Source: DASQEH01 sp963765725
GTDB lineage: Bacteria; Actinomycetota; Actinomycetes; Propionibacteriales; Nocardioidaceae
Direction: 5' to 3'
Assembly (NCBI GenBank): GCA_963765725.1
Contig: CAVXXI010000001.1
Span: 186,001-250,000 of the forward strand
DNA: 64,000 nt
The notes beneath the pieces are model-generated. The model was given only the letters and a program-made list of their open reading frames with translations. It did no database searches and was not told the origin of the DNA. Positions within the stretch are counted from its first letter, which is position 1, and each line of letters opens with the position of its first letter. The translations under genes were made by a program, and so were the position numbers. Shown piece after piece: positions 7,999 through 16,558 of this stretch.

Positions 7999-10359
7999 TT
8001 GCTCACGCTACGAGCCGTGGGTGCACGGGCAGGCTCTTCCCTCGCGCTCTTCGCGGTGTGGGCCTCGACGGTCCTCGGGTCCGTCCTGGTCGCCGGCCTC
8101 AGCTCCGCCGCGCACCTGCCGGCCGGGTCAGCGGGAGGTCTGGTGCTGCTCGGCGTCGTCGCGCTGGCGGCGCACGGTTCTGTGTCGGCACGCTCGCGTA
8201 CACCGGAGACCGCCCTGGCGCAGCTGCGGGGCCTCCACGGCGCGCGGTTGCTCTGGACCGCCGTCCGCGAGCCCGTCACCGTGGTGGCCATCGCCTCCGT
8301 TGCAGGAACGGCCCTCGCGGCAGCGGGCGGTCCGGTCCTGGCTCGGCGGTGGACAGGCACGGGCTCGGCCTTCCAACTGGGGTCCGAGGAGTGGGTCACC
8401 GCCGCAGTACTCCTGGCCGTCGGTCTGATCGCGATCGTCGCGGTGAGCTGGCGGACGACCTACCAGCCGTTGCACGACAAGCTCGACGGGCGCTCCGGGC
8501 CGCGCCCGACCACAGCTGCCGGCGCCTTCTTGACGCTCCTCGTCGTCTTCGGTGCAGCCGTGTCGACCTATCAGGCTCGCCAGCTCGGATCCTCGCGGGC
8601 CGACTGGGTGAGCTTCCTCACCCCCGCGCTCATCGGCCTGACCGCCGGCCAGGTCGCCTGCTGGCTTCTCACGGCGGCGTGTCGGGCCGCCCAGGGCTCG
8701 GCGCGGCTGGACCGCAGGCTCGCGAGCTTCCTCACCGTGCGCCGGCTGTCCCGGCGCGCCGGTGCTGGCGCTGCGGTACGAGTCGTCGTGGCCGGTGTGG
8801 TCGTCGCCGGCGTCGCCGCCGCAGCCTGGGTCGGAACGCGGGCCTGGAGCGAGTCGACCGCACGGATCGACACCGGCGGGCCGATCGCCTTCGAGGTGCC
8901 GTCGGGTGCCTTGCAGGCGTACGTGGCCTCTCATCGCGCGGATCCTCAGGGTCGGTGGTTGATGGCAGAGGCGGGTGCCGCGGCGGATCCGACGGACGGC
9001 TCCGCGCGCGACGTGTTCGCCGACACCGCCCGCTGGGGGCGCGTGGTGGGGGACTTCTTCGCGGGCACGGCGGTCGACGACGTCACCGGCTCCGTCGACG
9101 ACGTCGGCTCGGGCCTGCCCGCCGCGACTGCCACGAAGGCCTTCACGGTTCGCTTCTCGGGGCGTTCGGCGCGCCGTGCGCTGCTCAGCCCACAGCAGGC
9201 CGGGCGTATACGTCGAGGCGTTGCGGGGTACGACTTCGTGCCGCTGCAGTTCCTGATCGACTACGTCGACGACCGTGGGCAGGCGGAGAACATCAGCGTG
9301 CCGCCTGGCCATGGGGCTTGGCACGCCCCGGTGCGGCTCGGCCGCGGGACTGTGGGGTACACGGTCCCCGTTCCAGGTTGCTCGCGCGCCTGCGCCGTGC
9401 GTGACGTGTTGGTCCAGGGCCGGACCTCGGGCGACCTGCGGGTCCTTTCCATGGGGTTCGGCACGATGCAACTGCTGCAGCCGGACGGTCGCGGCATGAC
9501 AGCCGTGGCGAGCCATCAGGTGACGAGCTCCGCACGCCGTGGCGGTGGGTTGAGCTTCACGATCTCTGACGCGTACTTCCCCCATCCGCTCCTGGCCTGG
9601 AAGCCGCAGGTAGCGGCCGCGATAGCGACCACCGGGCTGAGGCTGCCGGTGGTCAAGGGGCAGGCACAGGCCGACGGCCTCGACGGGGACCCACGACCGG
9701 TCCGTGTCATCGGACGTACCCGCGCGTTGCCGCTGCTCGGGCGTGAAGGCGTGCTGCTCGACCTCGGTAACGCCCTGAGGGGCGCGGGGGGCCAGATTCC
9801 CGGCACCTCGGCGCTCGTAGTGGCCCGAAGCGATACTCCCTCGGCCGTACTGCGCACACTGCGGGCGACTGGTGTCGTCGGCGCGAAGCGGACCTGGGGA
9901 GCGGCGCTTGACCGGATCGACCGCGACAACGCCGCACTCGGCGTCCGGCTCTATCTCCTCGTCGCCACTTTCGGGCTGTTGGTCTGTGTCATCAGCGTGG
10001 TCGCCTCCGTCACGGGGCAACGCAGGGAGCGCACACTCGAGGCGGCCGCCCTGCGTTCGGTCGGTGTCGACGCGGCCAGGCTGGCCCGCAGCTACCGCGC
10101 GGAGGCGGTGTGGCTCGGCGCCGCTGTCGGCGGTGTCGGACTGGTCGGCGCCTGGGTCGGTTGCCGGGCGCTGCTTGCCGTGCTCCCGCTGGTCGACAGT
10201 GGACGTTTCGGTCTCGGCTTCGACTCCAACCCACACGTCGACGTGCTCGCCGCAGTGGCGATCGCAGCAGGGGGCTTCGTCGCAGGATCCGTGGTTCTCG
10301 CTTTGCGGCTGGTCGCCGCCTCGTCTCCTCCCGACCGGTTGCGCGAAGAGGCCCGCTGA
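7999..10359 (+). CDS. FtsX-like ABC transporter permease
   Basis: The 786-residue membrane protein has an N-terminal bundle of hydrophobic helices (residues 10-55, 90-160, 175-225), another helix around residue 255, a large extracytoplasmic region (about 290-640) and a C-terminal FtsX-type block of three helices (LYLLVATFGLLVCVISVVA onward). The TTG start at 7999 follows GGGAGG by eight bases. The stop overlaps the ATG of the next permease. It would pair with the two ATPases upstream in a MacB/LolCE-like complex. The extra N-terminal helices resemble other actinobacterial permeases of this class. Confidence 0.8.
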   Translation: MLTLRAVGARAGSSLALFAVWASTVLGSVLVAGLSSAAHLPAGSAGGLVLLGVVALAAHGSVSARSRTPETALAQLRGLHGARLLWTAVREPVTVVAIASVAGTALAAAGGPVLARRWTGTGSAFQLGSEEWVTAAVLLAVGLIAIVAVSWRTTYQPLHDKLDGRSGPRPTTAAGAFLTLLVVFGAAVSTYQARQLGSSRADWVSFLTPALIGLTAGQVACWLLTAACRAAQGSARLDRRLASFLTVRRLSRRAGAGAAVRVVVAGVVVAGVAAAAWVGTRAWSESTARIDTGGPIAFEVPSGALQAYVASHRADPQGRWLMAEAGAAADPTDGSARDVFADTARWGRVVGDFFAGTAVDDVTGSVDDVGSGLPAATATKAFTVRFSGRSARRALLSPQQAGRIRRGVAGYDFVPLQFLIDYVDDRGQAENISVPPGHGAWHAPVRLGRGTVGYTVPVPGCSRACAVRDVLVQGRTSGDLRVLSMGFGTMQLLQPDGRGMTAVASHQVTSSARRGGGLSFTISDAYFPHPLLAWKPQVAAAIATTGLRLPVVKGQAQADGLDGDPRPVRVIGRTRALPLLGREGVLLDLGNALRGAGGQIPGTSALVVARSDTPSAVLRTLRATGVVGAKRTWGAALDRIDRDNAALGVRLYLLVATFGLLVCVISVVASVTGQRRERTLEAAALRSVGVDAARLARSYRAEAVWLGAAVGGVGLVGAWVGCRALLAVLPLVDSGRFGLGFDSNPHVDVLAAVAIAAGGFVAGSVVLALRLVAASSPPDRLREEAR

Positions 10360-13300
10360 TGAGCCCCGTCGTAAGCGTCCTGTCGGTGGTCGCCACCGCG
10401 CTGCGAGGCCTGAGGTCGCGCCTGCTCCTCACGGTCGGCTCGGTGTTCCTGGCCACGGTTGCCGTTGCGGCAGCTGTCGTCGGGCCTATGTACCAGGCGG
10501 CTGCGGCCTCGTCCTTCGTCGTGAGCCAGCTCCGGAGCACGCCGGCCGCACTGACCGGCCTGAGCGTCGACTACACGCCTGGTGAGCGGGTGGGCATCAC
10601 CCGGGCGAAGACGCGGGCGGTCGCGGCGGTCGGCCGGCGCCTTCCCCACTTCGGCCGCCCCGCGATTTCTCTGGTGAGTCGGCGGATGAACGCACCGGGG
10701 CTAAGGTCGGCCCGCCCGATGCTGCTGGCCCAACGGGGGCTGTGCGGACGCCTGGTGGTGACCGGCACGTGTCCGACGCGCACTGGTGAGGCCCTCATGC
10801 TCGCCTTCGACGCCGCCCACACCCGTACGGTGGTCGGGGACACGTTCCACGTCAGCGGTGTACGAACTCCGTTCACGCTGGTCGGCACCTATCGACTCCC
10901 TGCCGGCGGAGACGGCCTGTTCAAGCCGATCCGCTTCAGGAGCCTGCTGCCCCAGCCTTCCCGGTACGGGATCACGCCCTACGTACCTGGTCCCTTCGTC
11001 GTTACGCCGAGCACCGTGACAGGCATGTCCTCCGCAGGCTGGTTCGTCCGCACGGACTACCGGCTGAGTCTTCCTGCCGACACGACGCTCGACGATCTGC
11101 ATGCCGCGACAACGGAGGTCGCCGCTACTGCGCGCAGAGGTCCGTTCCCATCGCCTGGGAGACGGCCTGAGCCTGGAGCGAGGGAACGTGTTGCGACCGG
11201 TCGTCGAGCAGGCGCAGCAACGCCGGGCCTCTGCGCTGCAGACTGTCACCCCGGCAGTGGTGTCGCTCATCCTGGTCGCCCTCGTGCTCCTGGTGAGGTT
11301 GCTGTCGGCAGCGCTGGAGCTGCGGCGGCCCGAGCTCGCCCTGGCAGCGCTTCGTGGCGTCGACCGTCGGCGGCTGTGGGTCCTCGGGATGGTCGAACCG
11401 GTGCTGATATTCGCGATCGCGGCGCCGATCGGGGTCCTCGCCGGGTACCTCGCAGAGGTTTCCCTGAGCTCGGCCTGGCTGGTGCCTGGCCTGCCCGTCC
11501 GGTTCGGGTTGGCCAGTACCGGGTTCGCTGCGGGCGTGCTCGCGGCCACCCTGGGTGCGGCCGCCCTCGTCGTCCGCTCCGCGACCGACGAGCCGCTCAA
11601 CGTCCAGATCGCCAACGTGCGCAGACCGGTACGGTCACGCCGCTGGACCTTCTTGCTGCGTGCGGCTCTCCTCGCTGCCGCCGTGGCGATGCTGGCCGCG
11701 AGCCTGTGGTCGGGCAGGCCTTCGAAGCCGAACGCGGCCGATCTGCTGCTGCCCGTCGTACTGGCCGGGGCCGCCGGCGTTCTCGCTACGCTCGCTACGG
11801 CCGTCGCCGCGTCATGGTGGACCCGGCGCACCGCCCACCGACGCGGTCTTGCGGGCTTCGTCGCGTCGCGAACGATCGCCCGCCGACGTGAGGGCACCTG
11901 GCTCGTGCTGCCCATGGCAGTCGCCTTGGCCATAGCCGTGTTCGCGGCGGGCATCTACTCGACTGCGGCGGACTGGCGAGCAAGCCAGGCAGCGACCATG
12001 GTCGGCGCCGACATGTCGTTCGCCGTGGGTTTCCCGCTGTCGCGCGCGGTTACGCTCACCCACCGGCTCGACCCGGAGGGGCGCTGGCTGATGGCGGCCG
12101 GCGCCGATTCCGACCTCGACGGGCCGAAGGTGGTCGTGGACGCCCCGAGGCTCGCCCGGGTCGCACGCTGGCCCAGCTCGTGGACCCCCGGTCTGAGCGT
12201 TTCGGAGATCGGCAGCCGGCTCTCACCGCTGCGCCCCCCACTGAGGCTGACCGGTCGGCACATACAGCTGACCGTCGACAACCGCCTCGGCGGCACCACG
12301 CCGATCCTGGTGGGAGTCGACCTGGCGGCACCGTTCGGCGAGGCACGCCAGATCTACGTCGGCCCCTACCCGCCCGGCTCGAATCGGCGAAGCGCGTCGA
12401 CCGCGTACTGCCGGCGCACCTGTGAGGTGAAGGGGCTCACGATCAGCGGTCCGGGCGCGCTCGCGCAGGCGATGAGGGGGAGTGTCACGATCAGCGGCGT
12501 CGGAGTCGACGGCAGACCCGTCGGGTACTTCACCCGGATCGGGTGGCGGCCGAGCACCGCCCGGCCCTTCGGGGGACCGCCCGCGCCGGTGACCGCGGTG
12601 CGGTCCACGGCAGACTCGCTGACGCTCGACATCGACTCGTCCGGCCGCGCGGTCGTGGCGGGGTTGGCGCCGCGCGACCTGCCCCCGGTGCCGCCGGTGG
12701 TGATGGGCCGTACGGCCGCGCCCAAGGTGCTGGCCCGGCACGGTACGGAGCTGCAGGTGGCGACTGCGGTGGGCGGCAGCGCGGTGGTGGCTCCGATCGC
12801 CACCAGTGAGTCGACTCCGTTCTTCGGACCCGCGGGCATCCTCGTCGACGACACCACGTACACACGCGACAACGCGGTCTTCGACGCCGAGACCAGCGTG
12901 TACATCCTGGCCCGCTCGGACACACCCGCGAGCATCCTCGACGCGCTGTCCGCCCGCGGCATCACCTCGCCGACCACCCTCGACGCGGTCCGCTCCACAC
13001 TCGACCGGGATGCCTACGCGCTCGCTCTCAACCTGTACCTCGTCGTCACCGCCATCGTGCTGCTTCTCGCCTTCGGCGGCCTGGCGGTCACGATGGCGGT
13101 CTCGGTGCCGGCGCGCCGCCGGGACGCCGCGTCCCTGCGGGTGGTCGGCGTTCCCCGGCGGTCGATCGCCGTTGCCGTCGTGCTGGACACCGCAGCTGTC
13201 CTGGGAGCCGCCGCCGTCGCGGGGATCGCCGCGGGTGCGCTGTCGCAGTACGTCGTCGTGCACACGTTGACGCTCGGGTACGTCGACAACATCTTCACCC

Positions 13301-13443
13301 CACGGGTGCTGTCGTCGCTCGACGTGCGCTCGGTCGTCGAGCTGCTGGCGGCCGCGTGCGCCGTGATGGTGTGCATCGCCGCCGTACTGGGCGGCCTGAT
13401 CGTTCGCGGCGCCCGGTCCGCGACCCTTCGCGAGAACGCCTGA
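10359..13443 (+). pseudogene. FtsX-like ABC transporter permease, frameshifted
   Basis: The gene starts at 10359 (MSPVVSVLSVVATALRG, overlapping the previous stop). The protein is readable in this frame up to the codons for DDLHAATTEVA at 11121, and continues in the +1 frame as LLRAEVRSHRLGDG from 11125 to the stop at 13443. One extra base between 11121 and 11125 explains the break; without it the protein would have 1027 residues. It shows an N-terminal helix, an extracytoplasmic region, a helix bundle at about 11240-11580, a second extracytoplasmic domain and a C-terminal FtsX block (ALALNLYLVVTAIVLLLAFG). This long duplicated form is usual for actinobacterial permeases. Either the gene is broken or the sequence has an indel error. 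Confidence 0.78.
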
Positions 13444-13447
13444 CCTC

Positions 13448-13711
13448 GAGCGGTCACCTCTGTCCCCCCGAGGGGTCAGATAATTCCCGTCGAGGGGTCG
13501 GTATCAGTCGTCCCGTCGAGGGGTCGGTTGTGTCCCGTCGAGGGGTCGCTTGTGTCCGGTCGAGGGGTCGCTTGGCACCCCACGACGGGCTGTCGTCGAG
13601 GGCGGCCGGACTACCTGACTCCTCGGCGGGAACTACATGACTCCTCGGCGGAACTATTTGACCCTTCGGCGGGAACTATGTGACTCCTCGGCGGGAACTA
13701 CGTGACTCCTC
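13448..13711. repeat. Two opposed arrays of the 22-bp repeat between convergent genes
   Basis: From 13448 to 13583 six units run in the forward sense (starts 13448, 13470, 13492, 13518, 13540, 13562; the third is 26 bases long), reading GAGGGGTC then variable bases then TCCCGTC. From 13603 to 13711 five units run in the reverse sense (13603, 13625, 13647, 13668, 13690; the third is 21 bases long), matching the family seen at 6123. The region separates the ABC permease (plus) from the SDR gene (minus). A transcript from either strand could pair GAGGRGTC of one array with GACTCCTC of the other, so it may act as a two-way terminator. Confidence 0.85.
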
Positions 13712-13724
13712 GGCGGGCGGGGAG

Positions 13725-14477
13725 CTAGAGGCCGCCGGCCACCCGTACGACCGCACCGGTCACGTACGACGCCTCGCCGCTCATCAGCCAGACGATCGCG
13801 GGCGCGATCTCGGCCGGCTCCGCGGCGCGGCCGAGGGGGATGCGTGAGGCGAGGCGGTCCTCACGGCCGGGTTGGCCGGCGGCCGCATGGATGCCGGTAC
13901 GGACGATGCCCGGTGCGACGGCGTTGACGCGGACGCCGTCGTCGGCGAGCTCCTTCGACAGACCCATCGTGAGCGCTTCGACGCCCGCCTTCGCCGCGGC
14001 GTAGTGGACGTACTCGTGCGGCGACCCCAGCGTGGCTGCCGCCGAGGAGACGTTGACGATGCTCCCGCCTCCTCCGCCGCGGCGTACCGACATGAGGCGC
14101 GCGGCCTGCCGGGCGCAGAGGATGGACGCGACGAGGTTGACGTCGACGACCTCCCGGATGACGTCGACGGGAGTCTCCGCGAGGTCGCCGATGTGCGCGG
14201 TGACGCCCGCGTTGCTGACCAGCCCGGTCACCGGGCCGAGCTGCTCCACAGCAGTGGCGAAGAGATGCTCGACCTCGTCCTCGCGGACGACGTCGGCCCG
14301 GACGGCGATGGCCTGGACCCCTTCGGAACGCGCCGAGTCGACGACCCGCGTCGCCGCCTCGGAGTCTCCCCGGTAGCCGACCACCACGTCGTGGCCGGCC
14401 CGGGCAAGGGCTCGTACGGTCGCCGCACCGATACCCCGGCCGCCGCCGGTGACGACCGTGACCAGCCGGGCCGTCAT
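13725..14477 (-). CDS. SDR family NAD(P)-dependent oxidoreductase
   Basis: This 250-residue classical short-chain dehydrogenase has a cofactor motif TGGGRGIG near residue 10, NAG in LVSNAGVT, catalytic Ser in IVNVSSAAA, and Tyr and Lys in YVHYAAAKAG (YxxxK). The C-terminus ends SYVTGAVVRVAGGL as in FabG-like enzymes. It would reduce a ketone or oxidise an alcohol; the substrate is not evident. The ATG at 14477 overlaps the stop of the VOC gene by four bases (ATGA). The open frame extends far upstream, but homology starts here. Confidence 0.88.
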   Translation of the reverse strand: MTARLVTVVTGGGRGIGAATVRALARAGHDVVVGYRGDSEAATRVVDSARSEGVQAIAVRADVVREDEVEHLFATAVEQLGPVTGLVSNAGVTAHIGDLAETPVDVIREVVDVNLVASILCARQAARLMSVRRGGGGGSIVNVSSAAATLGSPHEYVHYAAAKAGVEALTMGLSKELADDGVRVNAVAPGIVRTGIHAAAGQPGREDRLASRIPLGRAAEPAEIAPAIVWLMSGEASYVTGAVVRVAGGL

Positions 14478-14875
14478 GACGCGGGGCCGGGCGATTCCTC
14501 GCCCGTACCGATCGGCGGAGCCCAGCCGGGTCTTGGGATGAGGCAGAAGGGGTGACCGTACGGGTCGGCGTACACAGAGCTCGCCCGGTCGAGCAGCTCC
14601 GCGCCCAGGGCGAGCACTCGAGGTCCCGCTGCGTCGACGTCGTCGACCATGACGTCGAGATGCACCTGCTGCGGCCGACTGGGGTCGGGCCATCGGGGCG
14701 GCTGATGGTCTGGGGCGAGCTGGAACGCGACTCCGGAGGTCGTGTCGTCGGCGGCGACGACGACGAAGTCCCGAGACCGGTAGGTCACCGGCAGCCCCAG
14801 CAGCTCGGAGTAGAACGCTGCCGCCGCCTCGGGGTCCGGCGTGTCGATGATGACGTGGTGGAGGCGTCCGATCAT
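14474..14875 (-). CDS. VOC family (glyoxalase/bleomycin-resistance fold) protein
   Basis: This single-module protein of 133 residues is of the vicinal-oxygen-chelate superfamily. It opens with IGRLHHVIIDTPDPEAAAAFYSELLGLPV and ends with YADPYGHPFCLI. His in LHHVIID and in QVHLDVMV, and a late DPYGHPF, are candidate metal ligands. Members include glyoxalases, dioxygenases and drug-binding proteins; this simple form gives no substrate. It is translationally coupled to the downstream SDR gene and lies 12 bases after the CGNR-type gene, so the three probably form one transcript. Confidence 0.8.
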   Translation of the reverse strand: MIGRLHHVIIDTPDPEAAAAFYSELLGLPVTYRSRDFVVVAADDTTSGVAFQLAPDHQPPRWPDPSRPQQVHLDVMVDDVDAAGPRVLALGAELLDRASSVYADPYGHPFCLIPRPGWAPPIGTGEESPGPAS

Positions 14876-14887
14876 CCGCCGATCCTG

Positions 14888-15472
14888 TCAGACCCGCGCG
14901 CGCCGCCGGCGGTACGAGCGCGCCGCGGCCCGGTCGTTGCAGTACCCGCAGCAGTACCTCCGGGTGCCCGCGCGGGTACGGTCCACGAAGGCGCAACGAC
15001 AGGGGTCGGACGCGCACGTGCCGAGCCGGCGAGTGCCGTACGTCGCCAGGTGCGAGGCGATCGCGGCGGGCAGACGCGCCTGGAGCGCGGGGCGGCCCAC
15101 CAGTCCGACGCCCACCTCGAGGCCCACCCGGTCGTCGGAGCCCGGGACGGGAACCAGCTCGGGGGCTGCCGAGCTGCGCAGCAAGACGTTGAGCGCGTCG
15201 CACACCGCGACCGGGTCGTCGACGACGAACGCCGTCCGGAGCGCATCGCGAAGTGACCGCAGCTCGGGCAGGTCGGCTGGCTCCAGCTGCTCGGCGAGGT
15301 CGGCGTGCCCGGCGGCGCGGAAGGCGACCGTGAGCCACGTCAGGTCGTGCAGCCGGTCGGCGGGCTCCTCGAGCAGGTCGACGGAGTTCACCAGCAGCAG
15401 GGCGAGGTCGAGATCCCCGGCTCGCCCTGTCGCCGGTAGCCAGTCCGCCGGGAACGGGACCGTGCCCGTCAT
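14888..15472 (-). CDS. ABATE/CGNR zinc-finger domain protein (putative regulator)
   Basis: The protein has 194 residues from the ATG at 15472, which has GGGGA nearby; a start at 15526 is possible but lacks a site. The N-terminal part fits the ABATE domain (LDLALLLVNSVDLLEEP, LRDALRTAF) and the C-terminus is a CGNR-type zinc finger: CASDPCRCAFVDRTRAG then YCCGYCNDRAAARSYRRR. Proteins of this kind are thought to be stress-related transcription regulators. The gene is divergent from a secreted hydrolase, with a dyad in the shared promoter region, so that hydrolase is a natural candidate target. Confidence 0.82.
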   Translation of the reverse strand: MTGTVPFPADWLPATGRAGDLDLALLLVNSVDLLEEPADRLHDLTWLTVAFRAAGHADLAEQLEPADLPELRSLRDALRTAFVVDDPVAVCDALNVLLRSSAAPELVPVPGSDDRVGLEVGVGLVGRPALQARLPAAIASHLATYGTRRLGTCASDPCRCAFVDRTRAGTRRYCCGYCNDRAAARSYRRRRARV

Positions 15473-15505
15473 CGCATCCCCTTTCGAACCGTCGCCGTCA
15501 GTTGC

Positions 15506-15565
15506 TTGACAGCCCATGCTACTCACTTTAGGGTCGTCAGTATCTCAAGTATTTTTACTACTGAC
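15506..15565 (+). promoter_or_regulatory. Promoter with overlapping inverted repeat upstream of the secreted hydrolase
   Basis: A perfect TTGACA (15506-15511) is followed after 17 bases by TAGGGT (15529-15534), a weak -10. Just downstream an inverted repeat GTCAGTA (15536-15542) / TACTGAC (15559-15565) surrounds an AT-rich stretch, then GGAGG and the ATG at 15577. The dyad covers the expected start of transcription, as an operator would. The divergent CGNR protein could bind it. Confidence 0.5.
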
Positions 15566-15576
15566 GGAGGTTCGCC

Positions 15577-16440
15577 ATGACGACACGGCTCGCGACGGCG
15601 CTCGTAGGTGCGGCCTGCGCCGCCCTGTTCGTGGCCGGCACACCGGCCGCTGGGACGGCGGCCTCGGCCGGTGCTCCCGCAGCGGCCAAGCGCTCAGCCG
15701 AGGGCTCCGTGCTGATCCAGGACGTCACCATCGACGTGCGGCACGGGCAGCCCGTGGCCGCGTACATCGTCCGCCCCGCCGGTCAGCACACGGCGTCGAG
15801 CGAAGCCGGCGTTCTCTGGCTGCACTGGCTCGGGCAGATCCGCAGCGACCGGACCGAGTTCCTCGGCGAGGCGGTCTCCCTCGCCGGTCGCGGTGTGGTG
15901 TCGGTACTGCCGCAGGGGGAGTTCCCGTGGGCGGTGGCACCGTCGGGCAACCGCAGCGACGTCGGAAAGGTCACTCGGCAGGTACGCACCTTCCATGCAG
16001 CGCTGCGACGCCTCGAGGCCATACCCGAGGTCGACTCCTCGCGGCTCGCGATCGTCGGTCACGACTACGGCGCGATGTTCGGTGCGCTCGTCGCGGACCG
16101 TAGTCCCGAGGTCTCGACGCTCGTGCTGGACGCTCCGGACGCCACTTGGGGCAACTGGTTCTCGACGTACTGGCTCGGTTACCAGGGCGCTCAGCGTCGC
16201 CACTACGCGTCGCTGTTCGCGCGGCTCAACCCGGTCCGTCACACGGCCGAGCTGGGACATCACGTGCTGTTCCAGTGGGCCGGCCAGGACATCTACGTGA
16301 CCCAGCACACGCGGGATGCCTACGCGGCAAGCAGTCCTCACGCCAAGGTGCTCCTCTACCCGGATGCGGACCACCAGCTCACCGACGCGGCGGCTACGGA
16401 CCGCGACGCGTTCCTCGCAGCCCAGCTCCACCTGCGGTAG
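15577..16440 (+). CDS. Secreted alpha/beta hydrolase with an Asp nucleophile motif
   Basis: The 287-residue protein has a clear signal peptide (MTTRLATALVGAACAALFVA, alanine-rich cleavage region). The nucleophile elbow reads VGHDYGAMFG, placing aspartate where serine usually stands, as in haloalkane dehalogenases and epoxide hydrolases. A late acid (WAGQDIYV) and His (PDADHQLTD) complete a plausible triad. Dienelactone-hydrolase-like proteins with GHDFGAM elbows also exist, so the reaction is open. GGAGG lies seven bases before the ATG. It is divergent from a CGNR-type regulator. Confidence 0.75.
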   Translation: MTTRLATALVGAACAALFVAGTPAAGTAASAGAPAAAKRSAEGSVLIQDVTIDVRHGQPVAAYIVRPAGQHTASSEAGVLWLHWLGQIRSDRTEFLGEAVSLAGRGVVSVLPQGEFPWAVAPSGNRSDVGKVTRQVRTFHAALRRLEAIPEVDSSRLAIVGHDYGAMFGALVADRSPEVSTLVLDAPDATWGNWFSTYWLGYQGAQRRHYASLFARLNPVRHTAELGHHVLFQWAGQDIYVTQHTRDAYAASSPHAKVLLYPDADHQLTDAAATDRDAFLAAQLHLR

Positions 16441-16558
16441 CGACTCCTTCCGCAGCGACCGTCGGCAGCGCCTGCCTCGTCTGCGAGGCGGGCGCTGTCC
16501 TACGCTGGCGGGCTACGGATACAGACGACATCGGCGCGGGCCGAGAAGGGAAGGGCCA

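Noticed and set aside
8128..10236. A 702-codon open frame antisense to the first permease
   Set aside because: No recognisable domain and shadow-like composition; the plus-strand permease accounts for the region.
11101..11150. Programmed ribosomal frameshifting in the permease
   Set aside because: No slippery heptamer or downstream pseudoknot is evident, and other genes in the window show similar unrelated breaks, so error or mutation is simpler.
6123..13711. 22-bp arrays as CRISPR or as insertion-sequence ends
   Set aside because: Units follow each other without unique spacers of 30 or more bases and no cas genes are near. No transposase, terminal inverted repeat or target duplication was seen around the ABC cassette.
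13725..15338. A 537-codon open frame on the minus strand
   Set aside because: Only its last 250 codons (from 14477) are a real SDR protein. The upstream part is arginine-rich shadow of the VOC and CGNR-type genes.
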